Positions 15,451 to 24,274 of a stretch of 64,000 nt of DNA are shown here, in pieces. Below the pieces are notes generated by a model. That model ran no database searches. It was not told the origin of the DNA and saw only the letters and a list, made by a program, of their open reading frames with translations. The position numbers and the translations under genes are program-made. The stretch's first letter is position 1. Every line of letters starts with the position of its first letter. The stretch comes from DATFDN01 sp035685165 (GTDB taxonomy: Bacteria > Pseudomonadota > Alphaproteobacteria > Acetobacterales > Acetobacteraceae), in NCBI GenBank assembly GCA_035685165.1, contig DASRBI010000019.1, positions 124,001 through 188,000 of the forward strand, given 5' to 3'.

Positions 15451-17226
15451 TTAGCGCCCGACGGCGTAGCCCTGCATTCCCCGCGGGTTGGCGCCGGCGC
15501 GGTATTGGCCATTTTCCACCCTCGCGCCGGAGAGCCGGCCCTCGGACCAATCCTCGCCCTTCTCGGCCTTGTGGCCGCGGCGGCGCAGCTCGTGCAGCAC
15601 GGCATCGGCGAAGCGGCCTTCCAGGACCAGTTTTCCGGGGCGGGCGGCGCGCGGCCAGAAGCTCGAGGGCCAGTGTTCCGTATGGAAGCTCGGCAGGTCG
15701 ATCGCCTCCTGGATGTTCAGGTTGTGGTGCACCATCCGCAGGAACATGATCGGCGACCATTGATCCTGCTGCTCGCCGCCCGGCGTGCCGAAGGCCATCC
15801 AAGGCTTGCCGTCGCGCAGCGCGAAGCTCGGCGAGAGCGTGGTGCGCGGACGCTTGCCGGGCTCCAAACTGTTGGGCAGGCCGGGCTTGAGCCAGAACAT
15901 CTGCCCGCGCGTGCCCATCGGGAAACCGAGCTCGGGGATCACCGGGGAGGATTGCAGCCAGCCGCCCGAGGGGGTGGCGCTCACCATGTTGCCCCAGCGG
16001 TCGATCACGTCGAGATGGCAGGTGTCGGCGCCGATCACGCCGAGGCGGGAGACGGTGGGCTCGCCGGCGCCGGCCGCCGGCACTTGAGCGGCCCGGGTGT
16101 GCGCCTCGTGATCGACCCAGTTGGTTCGGCCGTCGATCTCGCCCGGATGCAGGTGATGGGCGGCGCGGTCGGTGACGAGCTTGCGGCGGACATCGTTGTA
16201 GACGGGCGAGAGGAGCGTGCCGAGCGGCACGTCGGTGAAATTGGGATCGCCGTACCAGGCCTCGCGGTCGGCGAAGGCGAGCTTGGCGCACTCGACGACG
16301 GTGTGGACGAAATCGGGGCCGACCGGGTCCATCGCGGAGAGATCGAAGCCGCGCAGGAGCGCGAGCTGCTGGAGGAACACCGGCCCCTGGCTCCACGGGC
16401 CGCACTTGAGCACGGTGTGGCCGTGGTATTCGTAGGCGAGCGGCTGCTCGGTGGTGGCTTTCCAGGCGGCGAAATCCTCGGCGGCCAGCAGGCCGCGATG
16501 GCGGCGGCCGGAGACGTCCATCACCTCGTTGCCGCGGAAGAAGCGATCGACCGAATCGGCGACGAAGCCGCGGTACCAGGCATCCCGCGCCGCCTCGATG
16601 CGCGCCTCGCGGCCCGAGCGGCCCGAGGTTTCGCGCAGCAGTCGCTCCCAGAAGTCGGCCAGTGCGGGACGCGCGAACAGGGAATGCGGCGCCGGCACCT
16701 TGCCGCCGGGCAGGTAGACGGCGGCGGAGGTCGGCCATTCCTGCTCGAACAGCGGGCGCACGCCCTCGATCGTGGCGCTGATGCGCGGCACGATCGGCAC
16801 GCCGTTGCGGGCGTAACCGATCGCGAAGGCGAGCACGTCGGCGAGCTCCCAACTGCCCCAGTCGCGGAGCATCAGGCACCAGGCGTCGAAGGCGCCGGGG
16901 ACCACGGCGGGCAACAGGCCGGTGGCGGGGATCAGGTCGAGGCCGAGCGCGGCGAATGCCTCCAGCGTGGCGGCCTTGGGCGCGACCCCCTGGCCGCAGA
17001 TGACGTGCTGGGTGCCGGTGCGGGCGCTGTGGAGGATGATCGGCGCATCACCGCCCGGGCCGTTCAGGTGCGGCTCGGCGACTTGCAGGGTGAAGCCCAC
17101 GGCCGCCGCCGCGTCGAAGGCGTTGCCGCCTCGCTCCAGCACCGCCATGCCGACCTGGCTTGCGATCCAGTGAGTGCTGGCGACCACGCCGAACGTGCCG
17201 GCGATCTCGGGGCGAGTGGTGAACAT
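15451..17226 (-). CDS. Gamma-glutamyltransferase family protein
   Basis: 591 residues of the Ntn-hydrolase gamma-glutamyltransferase family. These are made as a proenzyme that cleaves itself before a Thr, which becomes the nucleophile for gamma-glutamyl transfer or hydrolysis. The large-subunit hallmarks are VLERGGNAFDAAAAVGF and NGPGGDAPIIL; the cleavage region is GADTCHLDVIDRWGNMVSAT, with the Thr before Cys-His; the small subunit contains FALRDGKPWMAFGTPGGEQQ. There is no clear signal peptide, since the start reads MFTTRPEIAGTFGVV, so this may be one of the cytoplasmic or acylase-like relatives. Its true substrate is open. It is divergent from phnN. Confidence 0.85.
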   Translation of the reverse strand: MFTTRPEIAGTFGVVASTHWIASQVGMAVLERGGNAFDAAAAVGFTLQVAEPHLNGPGGDAPIILHSARTGTQHVICGQGVAPKAATLEAFAALGLDLIPATGLLPAVVPGAFDAWCLMLRDWGSWELADVLAFAIGYARNGVPIVPRISATIEGVRPLFEQEWPTSAAVYLPGGKVPAPHSLFARPALADFWERLLRETSGRSGREARIEAARDAWYRGFVADSVDRFFRGNEVMDVSGRRHRGLLAAEDFAAWKATTEQPLAYEYHGHTVLKCGPWSQGPVFLQQLALLRGFDLSAMDPVGPDFVHTVVECAKLAFADREAWYGDPNFTDVPLGTLLSPVYNDVRRKLVTDRAAHHLHPGEIDGRTNWVDHEAHTRAAQVPAAGAGEPTVSRLGVIGADTCHLDVIDRWGNMVSATPSGGWLQSSPVIPELGFPMGTRGQMFWLKPGLPNSLEPGKRPRTTLSPSFALRDGKPWMAFGTPGGEQQDQWSPIMFLRMVHHNLNIQEAIDLPSFHTEHWPSSFWPRAARPGKLVLEGRFADAVLHELRRRGHKAEKGEDWSEGRLSGARVENGQYRAGANPRGMQGYAVGR

Positions 17227-17278
17227 CGGGCGCTCTCCGCTGCTTGCGCGGGCCGGAAGCTACCGACAAGTTGGGGTG

Positions 17279-17818
17279 ATGCAAGAAGCGGGCACGCTGG
17301 TGCTGGTCGTCGGCCCGAGCGGGGCCGGCAAGGACACGCTGCTCGCGCATGCGCGTCGGGCGCTGGCGGGCGATGCGCGGTTCCGCTTCGTCCGCCGCGT
17401 GATCACGCGCCCCGCCGAGGCGGGGGGCGAGGAGCATGACGCGGTGAACGCGGCGGAGTTCGCCCGCCGCCGCTTCGCGCTCTCGTGGCAGGCGCACGGG
17501 CTGAGCTACGGCGTGCCGGAGGACGTGGCGGACGATCTGCGCGCCGGCCGTGTGGTGGTTGCGAACGTCTCCCGCGCGGTGGTGGCGGAGGCGGCGCTGC
17601 GCTTTCCGGTGCGGCTGATCGAGGTGACGGCGCCCGCTTCGGTGCTGGCCGCGCGGCTCGCGGCGCGCGGGCGGGAGGCGGCGGGCGATATCGCCGCGCG
17701 GCTCGCGCGCCGGGTAGCCTTGCCGCCCGGTGTGCGCGTGGCGCGCGTCGTGAACGACGCCGGCCTGGAAGACGGCGTGCGGGCGTTCGTGGATGCGCTG
17801 CTCGGGTGCACGCGATGA
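17279..17818 (+). CDS. phnN: Ribose 1,5-bisphosphate phosphokinase
   Basis: 179 residues with a guanylate-kinase-like fold. The P-loop is GPSGAGKDT (residues 12-20), then RFVRRVITRPAEAGGEEHDA and SWQAHGLSYGVPEDVADDLR, typical of PhnN. The enzyme phosphorylates ribose 1,5-bisphosphate to PRPP, the last step that recovers the ribose from C-P lyase products. No other phn gene is in the window. Here it heads a packed run with a flavin monooxygenase and an amidohydrolase (ATGA overlaps) that later includes a RuBisCO-like gene, so it may serve another phosphoribosyl route. The ATG at 17279 sits behind TTGGGG, a weak ribosome site. Confidence 0.85.
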   Translation: MQEAGTLVLVVGPSGAGKDTLLAHARRALAGDARFRFVRRVITRPAEAGGEEHDAVNAAEFARRRFALSWQAHGLSYGVPEDVADDLRAGRVVVANVSRAVVAEAALRFPVRLIEVTAPASVLAARLAARGREAAGDIAARLARRVALPPGVRVARVVNDAGLEDGVRAFVDALLGCTR

Positions 17819-19059
17819 CGGTGCTGATCGCGGGCGCCGGGATCGGCGGGCTGACGGCGGCGCTCAGTCTGCACCAGATCGGCGTTCCGGTGTGCGTGTT
17901 CGAGAGCGTGCGGCGGATCGAGCCGCTTGGGGTGGGGATCAATTTGCTGCCGCACGCGGTTCGCGAGCTGACCGAGCTCGGCCTGGGCGAGACGATCGAG
18001 GCGAGCGGGGTGCCGACGGCGGAACTCGCCTACTATTCCAAGCACGGGCAGAAAATCTGGTCCGAGCCGCGCGGGCGGGCGGGCGGCTATCGCTGGCCGC
18101 AGATCTCGATCCATCGCGGCCGGTTGCAGATGATCCTGCTCGCTGCCGTGCGGCAGCGGCTCGGGGCGGAGGCTGTGCAGACCGGGCGCGCGCTGACCGG
18201 CTGGGAGGCGCGGCGCGGTTCGGTGATCGCGCGCTTCGCAGATGACGAAGCCGCGGAGGGCGCGCTGCTGGTGGGCGCGGACGGGATCCACTCCACGGTG
18301 CGGCGGCTGCTGTACCCGGCCGAGGGGCGGCCGATCTGGAACGGGGCGATCCTGTGGCGCGGCACCACCGAGGCGGCGCCGTTCCTCGGCGGGCGCACGA
18401 TGATCATGGCGGGGCACGAGTTCCAGAAATTCGTATGCTACCCGATCAGCCTGCCGGGTACCGACGGGCGCGCGACGCTGAATTGGATCGCCGAACGGAA
18501 ATTCCCGCGCGACCGTGTGTGGCGGCGCGAGGACTGGAACCGTTTGGGCGTGCCCGCGGAATTCCTGCCGTCGTTCGAGGGCTGGCGGTTCGACTGGCTG
18601 GACGTGCCGGCGCTGATCCGCGCCGGGCTGCCGTGCCACGAATATCCGATGGTGGATCGCGATCCGCTGCCGCGCTGGAGTGCGGGGCGCGTGACGCTGC
18701 TCGGCGACGCGGCGCATCCGATGTATCCGATTGGCTCCAACGGCGCCTCGCAGGCGATCCTGGACGCGCGCGTGCTGGCGCGCGAGATACAAGCGCACGG
18801 GGAAGCGCCGGAGGCGTTGGCGGCCTATGAGGCGGAGCGGCGGCCGGCCACCGAAGCGATCGTGCTGGCGAACCGCAGGAACGGACCCGAACAGGTGATG
18901 CAGCTCGTGGAGGCGCGCGCGCCGGACGGTTTTAAGCGCATCGAGGACGTGCTGACGGCGGCGGAATTGGAAGAGACCGCCGCCGCCTACAAGCGCGTCG
19001 CCGGGTTCGACAAGGAGGCGCTGAACGCGCGGCCTCCCATTGTGGAGGCGGGGCGATGA
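17815..19059 (+). CDS. FAD-dependent aromatic-type monooxygenase
   Basis: 414 residues, a group A flavoprotein hydroxylase. The dinucleotide motif GAGIGGLTAALSLHQIG is at the N-terminus, the DG motif is LLVGADGIHSTVRRLLYP and the GD motif is TLLGDAAHPMYPIGSNGASQ. Such enzymes use NAD(P)H and oxygen to hydroxylate an aromatic or hetero-aromatic acid. The pattern resembles the salicylate/3-hydroxybenzoate 6-hydroxylase and PhzS-like branch. It overlaps phnN by ATGA at its start and the amidohydrolase by ATGA at its end, so the three are translationally coupled. A nitrogen heterocycle would fit with the amidohydrolase, but this is inference. Confidence 0.85.
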   Translation: MTVLIAGAGIGGLTAALSLHQIGVPVCVFESVRRIEPLGVGINLLPHAVRELTELGLGETIEASGVPTAELAYYSKHGQKIWSEPRGRAGGYRWPQISIHRGRLQMILLAAVRQRLGAEAVQTGRALTGWEARRGSVIARFADDEAAEGALLVGADGIHSTVRRLLYPAEGRPIWNGAILWRGTTEAAPFLGGRTMIMAGHEFQKFVCYPISLPGTDGRATLNWIAERKFPRDRVWRREDWNRLGVPAEFLPSFEGWRFDWLDVPALIRAGLPCHEYPMVDRDPLPRWSAGRVTLLGDAAHPMYPIGSNGASQAILDARVLAREIQAHGEAPEALAAYEAERRPATEAIVLANRRNGPEQVMQLVEARAPDGFKRIEDVLTAAELEETAAAYKRVAGFDKEALNARPPIVEAGR

Positions 19060-20339
19060 GCCGGGCGGCGGAGGCGGCGGGGCGCGTCAGCGAGGCGCGG
19101 CAATGGGAGCGGCTGATGACGATGGCGCGAATCGGCGCCATCGCGGGCGACGGCGTGGACCGCGCCTGTCTGACGGAGCTCGACCGCCAGGCGCGGCGCG
19201 TGCTGATCGAATGGGCGCGCGCGATCGGGCTTTCGGTGTCGATAGACGAGGCGGCGAATCTTTGGCTGCGGCGCGAGGGAACCGAGCCGGGCGCGGCTTC
19301 GGTGCTGACCGGCAGCCACATGGACACGCAGCCGAACGGCGGCCGTTTCGACGGCATCTATGGGGTGATCGCCGGGCTCGAGGCGCTGGAGGCGCTGGAA
19401 GCGGCTGGCGCGCGCACGCGGCGGCCGATCGAGGTGGTGGCTTGGACCAACGAGGAGGGCGGACGCTTCGCGCCGGGTTGCATGGGCAGCATGGCGTGGA
19501 GCGGCTACCGGCCGCTCGCTTCCTTCGCCGAGGTGCGCGACCCGGAGGGCGTGCGCTTCGCCGATGCGCTGGCGGCGCATCTCGCTGCCGAGGCCGATCT
19601 GCCGCGCCGGGCGCTCGGTGGCGCGCCGCACGCTTACGTGGAGGCTCATATCGAACAGGGGCCGCTTCTGGAGGCGGAGGGGCTGGATATCGGCGTCGTT
19701 TCCGGCATCCAGGGCAGCCGCTGGTTCGCCGTGACGCTGAGCGGGGAGACGGCGCACGCGGGCACGACCCCACTGAAGCTGCGGCGCGACGCGGTGCAGG
19801 ACATGGTGCGCGCCATCGCGACGCTGAACGCGCTGATGGAGGATCCCGAGGACGTGCTGCGCTTCACCGTCGGGCGCATCGTCGTGGAGCCGAACACCTC
19901 CAACTCGGTCGCCGACCGCGCGACGTTCACGATCGACCTGCGTCACCCCGATGCGGCGGTCCTGCGCGGGAAGGGGGATGCGATCGAGGCGACGGTGCGC
20001 GGCGCGGTGCGCGATGCCGGGGTGGAGGTGCGGGAGGTGTTCAGCGCGATGCCGGTCGCCTTCGCGCCGGAGGTGCGGGAGGCGGTGCAGCGCGCGGCGG
20101 CGGCGCTCGGGCTGCGTTCGCGGGTGATGCCATCGGGCGCGTTCCACGACGCGCAGTTCGCCGCCGCGGTGTGCCCGAGCGGGATGATCTTCGTGCCCTG
20201 CCGCAAGGGGATCAGCCACAACCCGGCGGAATATGCCGAGCCCGGCTGGCTGGCGACGGGCACGCGCGTGCTTGTTCACACGCTGGCGGAGCTGGCCGGA
20301 GCGGAGGCGCCAAGCTCCGCGGCGAGGAGTAACGCATGA
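19056..20339 (+). CDS. M20-family N-carbamoyl amino acid / allantoate amidohydrolase
   Basis: 427 residues, a binuclear metal amidohydrolase. Metal-binding motifs are GSHMDTQPNGGRFDG, AWTNEEGGRFAPG and VEAHIEQGPLLEAEG, with the final CRKGISHNPAEY. In this subfamily (hydantoinase/carbamoylase) the substrate is an N-carbamoyl amino acid, allantoate or ureidoglycolate, releasing ammonia and CO2. The start overlaps the monooxygenase stop. Together they suggest ring hydroxylation and carbamoyl cleavage in one pathway, perhaps of a purine, pyrimidine or hydantoin, although the ring-opening enzyme is not here. A second paralogue lies at 28322. Confidence 0.88.
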   Translation: MSRAAEAAGRVSEARQWERLMTMARIGAIAGDGVDRACLTELDRQARRVLIEWARAIGLSVSIDEAANLWLRREGTEPGAASVLTGSHMDTQPNGGRFDGIYGVIAGLEALEALEAAGARTRRPIEVVAWTNEEGGRFAPGCMGSMAWSGYRPLASFAEVRDPEGVRFADALAAHLAAEADLPRRALGGAPHAYVEAHIEQGPLLEAEGLDIGVVSGIQGSRWFAVTLSGETAHAGTTPLKLRRDAVQDMVRAIATLNALMEDPEDVLRFTVGRIVVEPNTSNSVADRATFTIDLRHPDAAVLRGKGDAIEATVRGAVRDAGVEVREVFSAMPVAFAPEVREAVQRAAAALGLRSRVMPSGAFHDAQFAAAVCPSGMIFVPCRKGISHNPAEYAEPGWLATGTRVLVHTLAELAGAEAPSSAARSNA

Positions 20340-20450
20340 CCGACATGGTTGAGAATCCCATTCCGGTCGATAACGCTACGGCGGAGCCGCTGGCGGATAC
20401 GCGTACGCGCGCGGCGATGGGGCGGCTTCTCAGCCGGCTGCTGCGTCCCC

Positions 20451-20801
20451 GTGCCGGAGACAGCGTTACTGCTCGCGGATCAAACCGATGTCTTCGCGCT
20501 CTCCAACGAGGTTACGGCAGAAATTGCGGGCGTCCTCGAACTTCCTCGCCTAGCCGGAGCAGTATAAGCCGCTCGCAGGAGACGCATCCTGGATATCCTA
20601 TGCATGCAGGGCGCATGGTTGTCACGGTCCGAGCGCGTCACGGATTGCCGCGACGCCAAGGACAATCAATACCTTGAGCTTGCACTCGCTTCCGGTGCGA
20701 GCATCATTATTGGCGGTGACGCCGATCTTCTGGTGCCGCATCCCTGGCGGGGTGTAGGCATCCTCAGCCCGGCGGCGTATCTCACCGAGGTCAGCGCGTG
20801 A
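20451..20801 (+). pseudogene. PIN-domain toxin gene remnant
   Basis: One frame reads ETALLLADQTDVFALSNEV, then AEIAGVLELPRLAGAV and a TAA at 20565-20567. The same frame resumes ARRRRILDILCMQGAWLS and RVTDCRDAKDNQYLELALAS, ending in GGDADLLVPHPWRGVGIL. This is the usual sequence of PIN toxins of the COG1569 type, with the conserved DAKDN and DADLL acidic residues. The N-terminal DTN segment is absent and the frame is broken by the stop, so no active nuclease can be made. The remnant separates the amidohydrolase and the RuBisCO-like gene, and its end overlaps the GTG of the latter. Confidence 0.7.
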
Positions 20802-21862
20802 CCCGGATCATCGCGACGTATCTGGTTCACGCAACGCCCGCCGAGATCGAGGCGCGGGCGCGGGCTATCGCGATCGAGCAGAGCGTGGAAATGCCCCTCG
20901 AGGCGATAGCCGACGATTTCATCCTGCGTGGCATCGTGGGCGAGGTGCAAAGCATCGCCGATCGCGGCGGCGGGGTATTCGCGGTGCGGATCGGGCTCGC
21001 CGCGAGCACGATCGGGGCCGATGCCGGGCAGCTCTTCAACATGGCGTTCGGCAACACCTCGCTGCAGGAAGACGTGGTGCTGGCCGATCTCAATGTGCCG
21101 CCGGGCCTGTTTCCGGGGCCGCGCGTCGGCATCGCGGGATTGCGGGCGCGCACCGGCGCCGTCGGGCGGGCGTTCACCGCCTCGGCGATCAAGCCGCAAG
21201 GGTTGCCGCCGGAGCGGCTGGCGGCCATCGCGGCGGGGTTCGCCGCGGGCGGCATCGATTTCGTCAAGGACGATCACGGCCTCGCCGATCAGCACTATGC
21301 GCCGTTCGCCGCGCGCGTGCCGCTCTGCGCCGATGCGGTGCGGCGGGCGGGCCATGCGCGCTATGTGCCGAGCGTGACGGGGAGCCTGGATGCGATGCGG
21401 GCGCAGATCGGGCTGGCGCGCGATTGCGGGCTCGATTGCGTGATGGTGGCGCCGATGATCGCCGGACCCGCCAACGTGCGAGCGCTGGCGGACGAGTTTC
21501 CGGGCATGGCGTTCCTGGCGCACCCAACGCTCGGCGGCGCGGCGCGGATCGCGCCCGAGCTCCTGATCGGCAAGCTGTTTCCGCTGCTCGGGGCGGATGC
21601 GGTGATCTTCCCGAATTACGGCGGGCGGTTCGGCTATTCGCCCGGGACCTGCGCCGATCTGGCGGCGAACGCGCGCGGGCTGGGCGCGGTGCCGGTGCCG
21701 GCCGGGGGCATGACGCTCGCGCGGGTGCCAGAGATGCTTGATTTCTACGGCGCCGACGCGATGTTGCTGATCGGCGGCAGCCTGCTCGCCGCGCGCGAGC
21801 GGCTGGCCGAGGCAACGGCGCGGTTCGCGAACGCGGTCGCCGCCCATCGATACCGGAAGTGA
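20798..21862 (+). CDS. RuBisCO-like protein (form IV)
   Basis: 354 residues, shorter than true large subunits, but with the RuBisCO barrel order. FTASAIKPQGLPPERLA corresponds to the K175 region, keeping the first Lys and replacing the second. GGIDFVKDDHGLADQ is the metal site: the carbamylated Lys and the Asp are kept and the Glu is His. The loop-6 Lys is missing (FPNYGGRFGY). It therefore cannot fix CO2 by the normal route; form IV proteins act as isomerases, enolases or decarboxylases on sugar phosphates. Start is GTG in GTGA with the PIN remnant. The cupin gene follows 7 bases later, an arrangement also known for the methylthioadenosine-isoprenoid shunt of Rhodospirillum rubrum. Confidence 0.85.
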   Translation: MTRIIATYLVHATPAEIEARARAIAIEQSVEMPLEAIADDFILRGIVGEVQSIADRGGGVFAVRIGLAASTIGADAGQLFNMAFGNTSLQEDVVLADLNVPPGLFPGPRVGIAGLRARTGAVGRAFTASAIKPQGLPPERLAAIAAGFAAGGIDFVKDDHGLADQHYAPFAARVPLCADAVRRAGHARYVPSVTGSLDAMRAQIGLARDCGLDCVMVAPMIAGPANVRALADEFPGMAFLAHPTLGGAARIAPELLIGKLFPLLGADAVIFPNYGGRFGYSPGTCADLAANARGLGAVPVPAGGMTLARVPEMLDFYGADAMLLIGGSLLAARERLAEATARFANAVAAHRYRK

Positions 21863-21869
21863 TTGCGCG

Positions 21870-22319
21870 ATGAACGATCTGCTACGGCCGCACAAGGGCG
21901 GATTTCGCTGGGAAGGCGTGGAATTGAAGCCCTACAAGGAAGAGGGTGCGGCGCCGTTCAAGGCGATCTCGCGCCAGGAGTTGTTTTCCGATCCTGCGTT
22001 CGGCTGTCAGCTTCGCTATTTCGAGATGGACGCGGGCGGCCATTCCAGCCTGGAGCGGCACGAGCACGCGCACGCGGTGATGATCCTGCGCGGACGCGGC
22101 ACCTGCCTGCTCGACGACGAGGTGCGCGAGGTGCGGCAGTTCGACCTGGTGAAGATTCCCTCCTGGACCTGGCACCAGTTCCGCGCCAGCGCGGGCGAAC
22201 CGATGGGGTTTCTCTGCATGGTGAATGCCGAGCGGGACCGGCCGGTGCTGCCGGACGAGGCGGAGCTGGCCGCGATGATGCGGGTGCCGGCGGTGGCGCG
22301 GTTCTTAGCCGGCGGCTGA
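21870..22319 (+). CDS. Cupin domain protein next to the RuBisCO-like gene
   Basis: 149 residues, a single-domain cupin. The metal-binding motif is SSLERHEHAHAVMILRGRG (two or three His plus Glu in the first cupin box), followed by FDLVKIPSWTWHQF in the second. The N-terminus (LLRPHKGGFRWEGVELKPYK) is a specific extension, so this is not a generic sugar-binding cupin. In R. rubrum a cupin next to the RuBisCO-like gene removes methanethiol from methylthioxylulose 5-phosphate. The same pairing here suggests a similar sugar-phosphate step, but no methylthioadenosine phosphorylase or isomerase lies nearby. Confidence 0.8.
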   Translation: MNDLLRPHKGGFRWEGVELKPYKEEGAAPFKAISRQELFSDPAFGCQLRYFEMDAGGHSSLERHEHAHAVMILRGRGTCLLDDEVREVRQFDLVKIPSWTWHQFRASAGEPMGFLCMVNAERDRPVLPDEAELAAMMRVPAVARFLAGG

Positions 22320-22423
22320 CCTCGTTGGCGATTGGCGGTCGGCGGCACGGCGGATGACGCATGGAGCGCTAGGCGAAGGGCCACGCGGGAGGACCACTCC
22401 GTGGCTCTCCGTGTTGACCTGCT

Positions 22424-23284
22424 TCATTCCCACACGAACTCACGGATAGCGCGCACCATCCGCTCCGGCTCGTCCACCCGGATCGAGTGGCTGCTGTTCT
22501 CGAATATCTCGAGCCGCGACCGCGGGATAAGAAGGTGGATTTCCTCGGAGAACTCAGGCGCGCAGATCCAGTCGTGGCGGCCGGCGAGAATCAGCGTCGG
22601 CGCGGTTATGCGCGGAAGTTCGGGGCGCAGGTCGTAATTCAGGAGGAAACCACCGGGGCCGAAAGCGCGGTTGAGCGCATCGGGCGAGTGGATGGCGCGC
22701 GCGCGGCCCGGGGCGGCCGCTGCCTCGTCGTGGCGCAGCGCATAGAGCGGCCCCATGATCCGGTAGTAGTCGCGCATCGCTTCCGGCGTGGTGAGGCCGC
22801 CGGCCCAGAGCTTCTCGCAGACCGCCTGCTGCTCCGGCGTGCCGCGTTGGGCGATGATTTCCTTCGCGCGGGCGATGAAACCGGAATGGGCGGCGGTGAC
22901 GATCAGCACGAGCTTCGCGACCGACCGCGGATAGCGCGCCGCGTGCGCCATCGCCACCATGCCGCCGTAGGAGGTGCCGATGCTGACGATCGGCCCGAGG
23001 CCGAGATGGCGGCGCAGCGCCTCCATGTCTTCGACGTTCTCATCCAGCGTGTAGGCGGTGGGATCGCCGCGCGCGGAGCGGCCCTGGCCGCGATGGTCGA
23101 AATAAACGAGCTGCATGTCGGCGGCGAGCGGGGAGAAACTCGGCTTGAAGCCCGAATGATCGCCGCCCGGCCCGCCGTGGATCGCGAAGGCGACAGGACG
23201 CTTCTCCATCGCGGCGCCCTGCGGCACGAGGCCCAACCCCTCCACGTCGAAGAAGAGCCGGGTTCCGCGGATCTCAGCGAACAT
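22424..23284 (-). CDS. Alpha/beta hydrolase, proline iminopeptidase-like
   Basis: 286 residues. The oxyanion-hole motif is AIHGGPGGDHSGF, the nucleophile Ser lies in GTSYGGMVAMAHAARYP, the acid is Asp in AGRHDWICAP and the His is in ENSSHSIRVDEP. The HGGPGG motif and DHRGQGRS are typical of the prolyl aminopeptidase (S33) group, which also includes esterases and amidases of small molecules. It is transcribed opposite to the flanking genes and divergent from the dehydrogenase at 23387, with 102 bases between. The natural substrate is unknown. Confidence 0.82.
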   Translation of the reverse strand: MFAEIRGTRLFFDVEGLGLVPQGAAMEKRPVAFAIHGGPGGDHSGFKPSFSPLAADMQLVYFDHRGQGRSARGDPTAYTLDENVEDMEALRRHLGLGPIVSIGTSYGGMVAMAHAARYPRSVAKLVLIVTAAHSGFIARAKEIIAQRGTPEQQAVCEKLWAGGLTTPEAMRDYYRIMGPLYALRHDEAAAAPGRARAIHSPDALNRAFGPGGFLLNYDLRPELPRITAPTLILAGRHDWICAPEFSEEIHLLIPRSRLEIFENSSHSIRVDEPERMVRAIREFVWE

Positions 23285-23386
23285 TGTGGGTGGCTCCTGT
23301 GCCGATGGGCCGCCAGCATCGCCGATCCGGCGTGTTTTGACAGCCCCGCGCGAGGCTTATCAGAGTGGCGACGGAGGGACCTTCGG

Positions 23387-24274
23387 ATGGCGGAAATCGC
23401 GTTGCGGCCGATCCGCAAGATCGGCTTTGTCGGACTTGGCGTGATGGGCGAGCCGATGTGCGGTCACCTGGCGCGCCGCTTCGGGCGGCCGGTGCTGGCG
23501 CACGATTTGCGCCCCGAGCCCTTGGACCGGCTGCACGCGGCGGGCGTGCGGCCGGGCACGCCGGCGCAGATCGCGCAGGAGTGCGATCTGATCCTGTTTT
23601 CGCTGCCAGACGGCAAGGCAGTGCAGTCGGTGACGGCAACCCTGGAGCCGATCCTGACCGAAGGCCAGTGCATCGTGGATACCAGCACCTCGCCCGTTGC
23701 GCTGACGCGCGAGATCGCGGCACGGTTTGAGCCGCGCGGGATCGGCTTCGCCGACGCGCCGGTGGCGCGCACGCGTGAGGCGGCGGCCAAGGGCGAGCTC
23801 GCGATCATGGTGGGCGCGAGCGATCTCGTGTTCGCGCATATCCGCCCCGTCTTGGAGACGATGGGTAGCGACGTCACCCATTGCGGCCCGCCGGGCTGCG
23901 GTCAGGTGGTGAAAGTCCTCAACAACATGCTGGTGTTCGAGAACACCCATGCGCTTGCCGAGGCGATGGCGCTCGGCCGCCGGAACGGCGTGCCGCCCGA
24001 GGTTCTGCTGCCAGCGATCGCCAAGGGCTCCGGCGACAGTTTCGTGCTGCGGAGCCACGGCATGAAGTCGATGCTGCCGGGCGACTTCCCCGAACGGGCC
24101 TTCTCCACCCGCTACGCGATGAAGGATCTTTCCTATGCGCTCGAGATGGCGCGCGCGGCGGGGGTGGCGGTGGAGGGGGCGGAGCTCGCCATGCGGCGGC
24201 TGCAGGAGGCGGAGCGGCAGGGCTACGGCGAGCAGTATCATCCGGTCGTGCTGCGCGTCATCGACAGGCAATGA
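23387..24274 (+). CDS. NAD(P)-binding beta-hydroxyacid dehydrogenase
   Basis: 295 residues. The Rossmann motif is IGFVGLGVMGEPMCGHLARR, the substrate loop is DAPVARTREAAAKGELAIMV, and the catalytic Lys lies in GQVVKVLNNMLVFENTHAL. The canonical SGG of 3-hydroxyisobutyrate dehydrogenases is changed to ART here, so the substrate probably differs from that of the paralogue at 5356. I chose the ATG at 23387, with GGAGGGA 8 bases upstream. It overlaps pobA by ATGA, so the two are co-translated and may act in one aromatic or hydroxyacid pathway. Confidence 0.85.
   Translation: MAEIALRPIRKIGFVGLGVMGEPMCGHLARRFGRPVLAHDLRPEPLDRLHAAGVRPGTPAQIAQECDLILFSLPDGKAVQSVTATLEPILTEGQCIVDTSTSPVALTREIAARFEPRGIGFADAPVARTREAAAKGELAIMVGASDLVFAHIRPVLETMGSDVTHCGPPGCGQVVKVLNNMLVFENTHALAEAMALGRRNGVPPEVLLPAIAKGSGDSFVLRSHGMKSMLPGDFPERAFSTRYAMKDLSYALEMARAAGVAVEGAELAMRRLQEAERQGYGEQYHPVVLRVIDRQ

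Noticed and set aside
15361..17439. A 692-residue + strand frame across the gamma-glutamyltransferase gene
   Set aside because: It is antisense to a gene with all family motifs and has Gly/Arg/Ala shadow composition.
22487..23386. N-terminal extension of the dehydrogenase at 23387
   Set aside because: It runs antisense through the alpha/beta hydrolase gene; a strong ribosome site marks the start at 23387.
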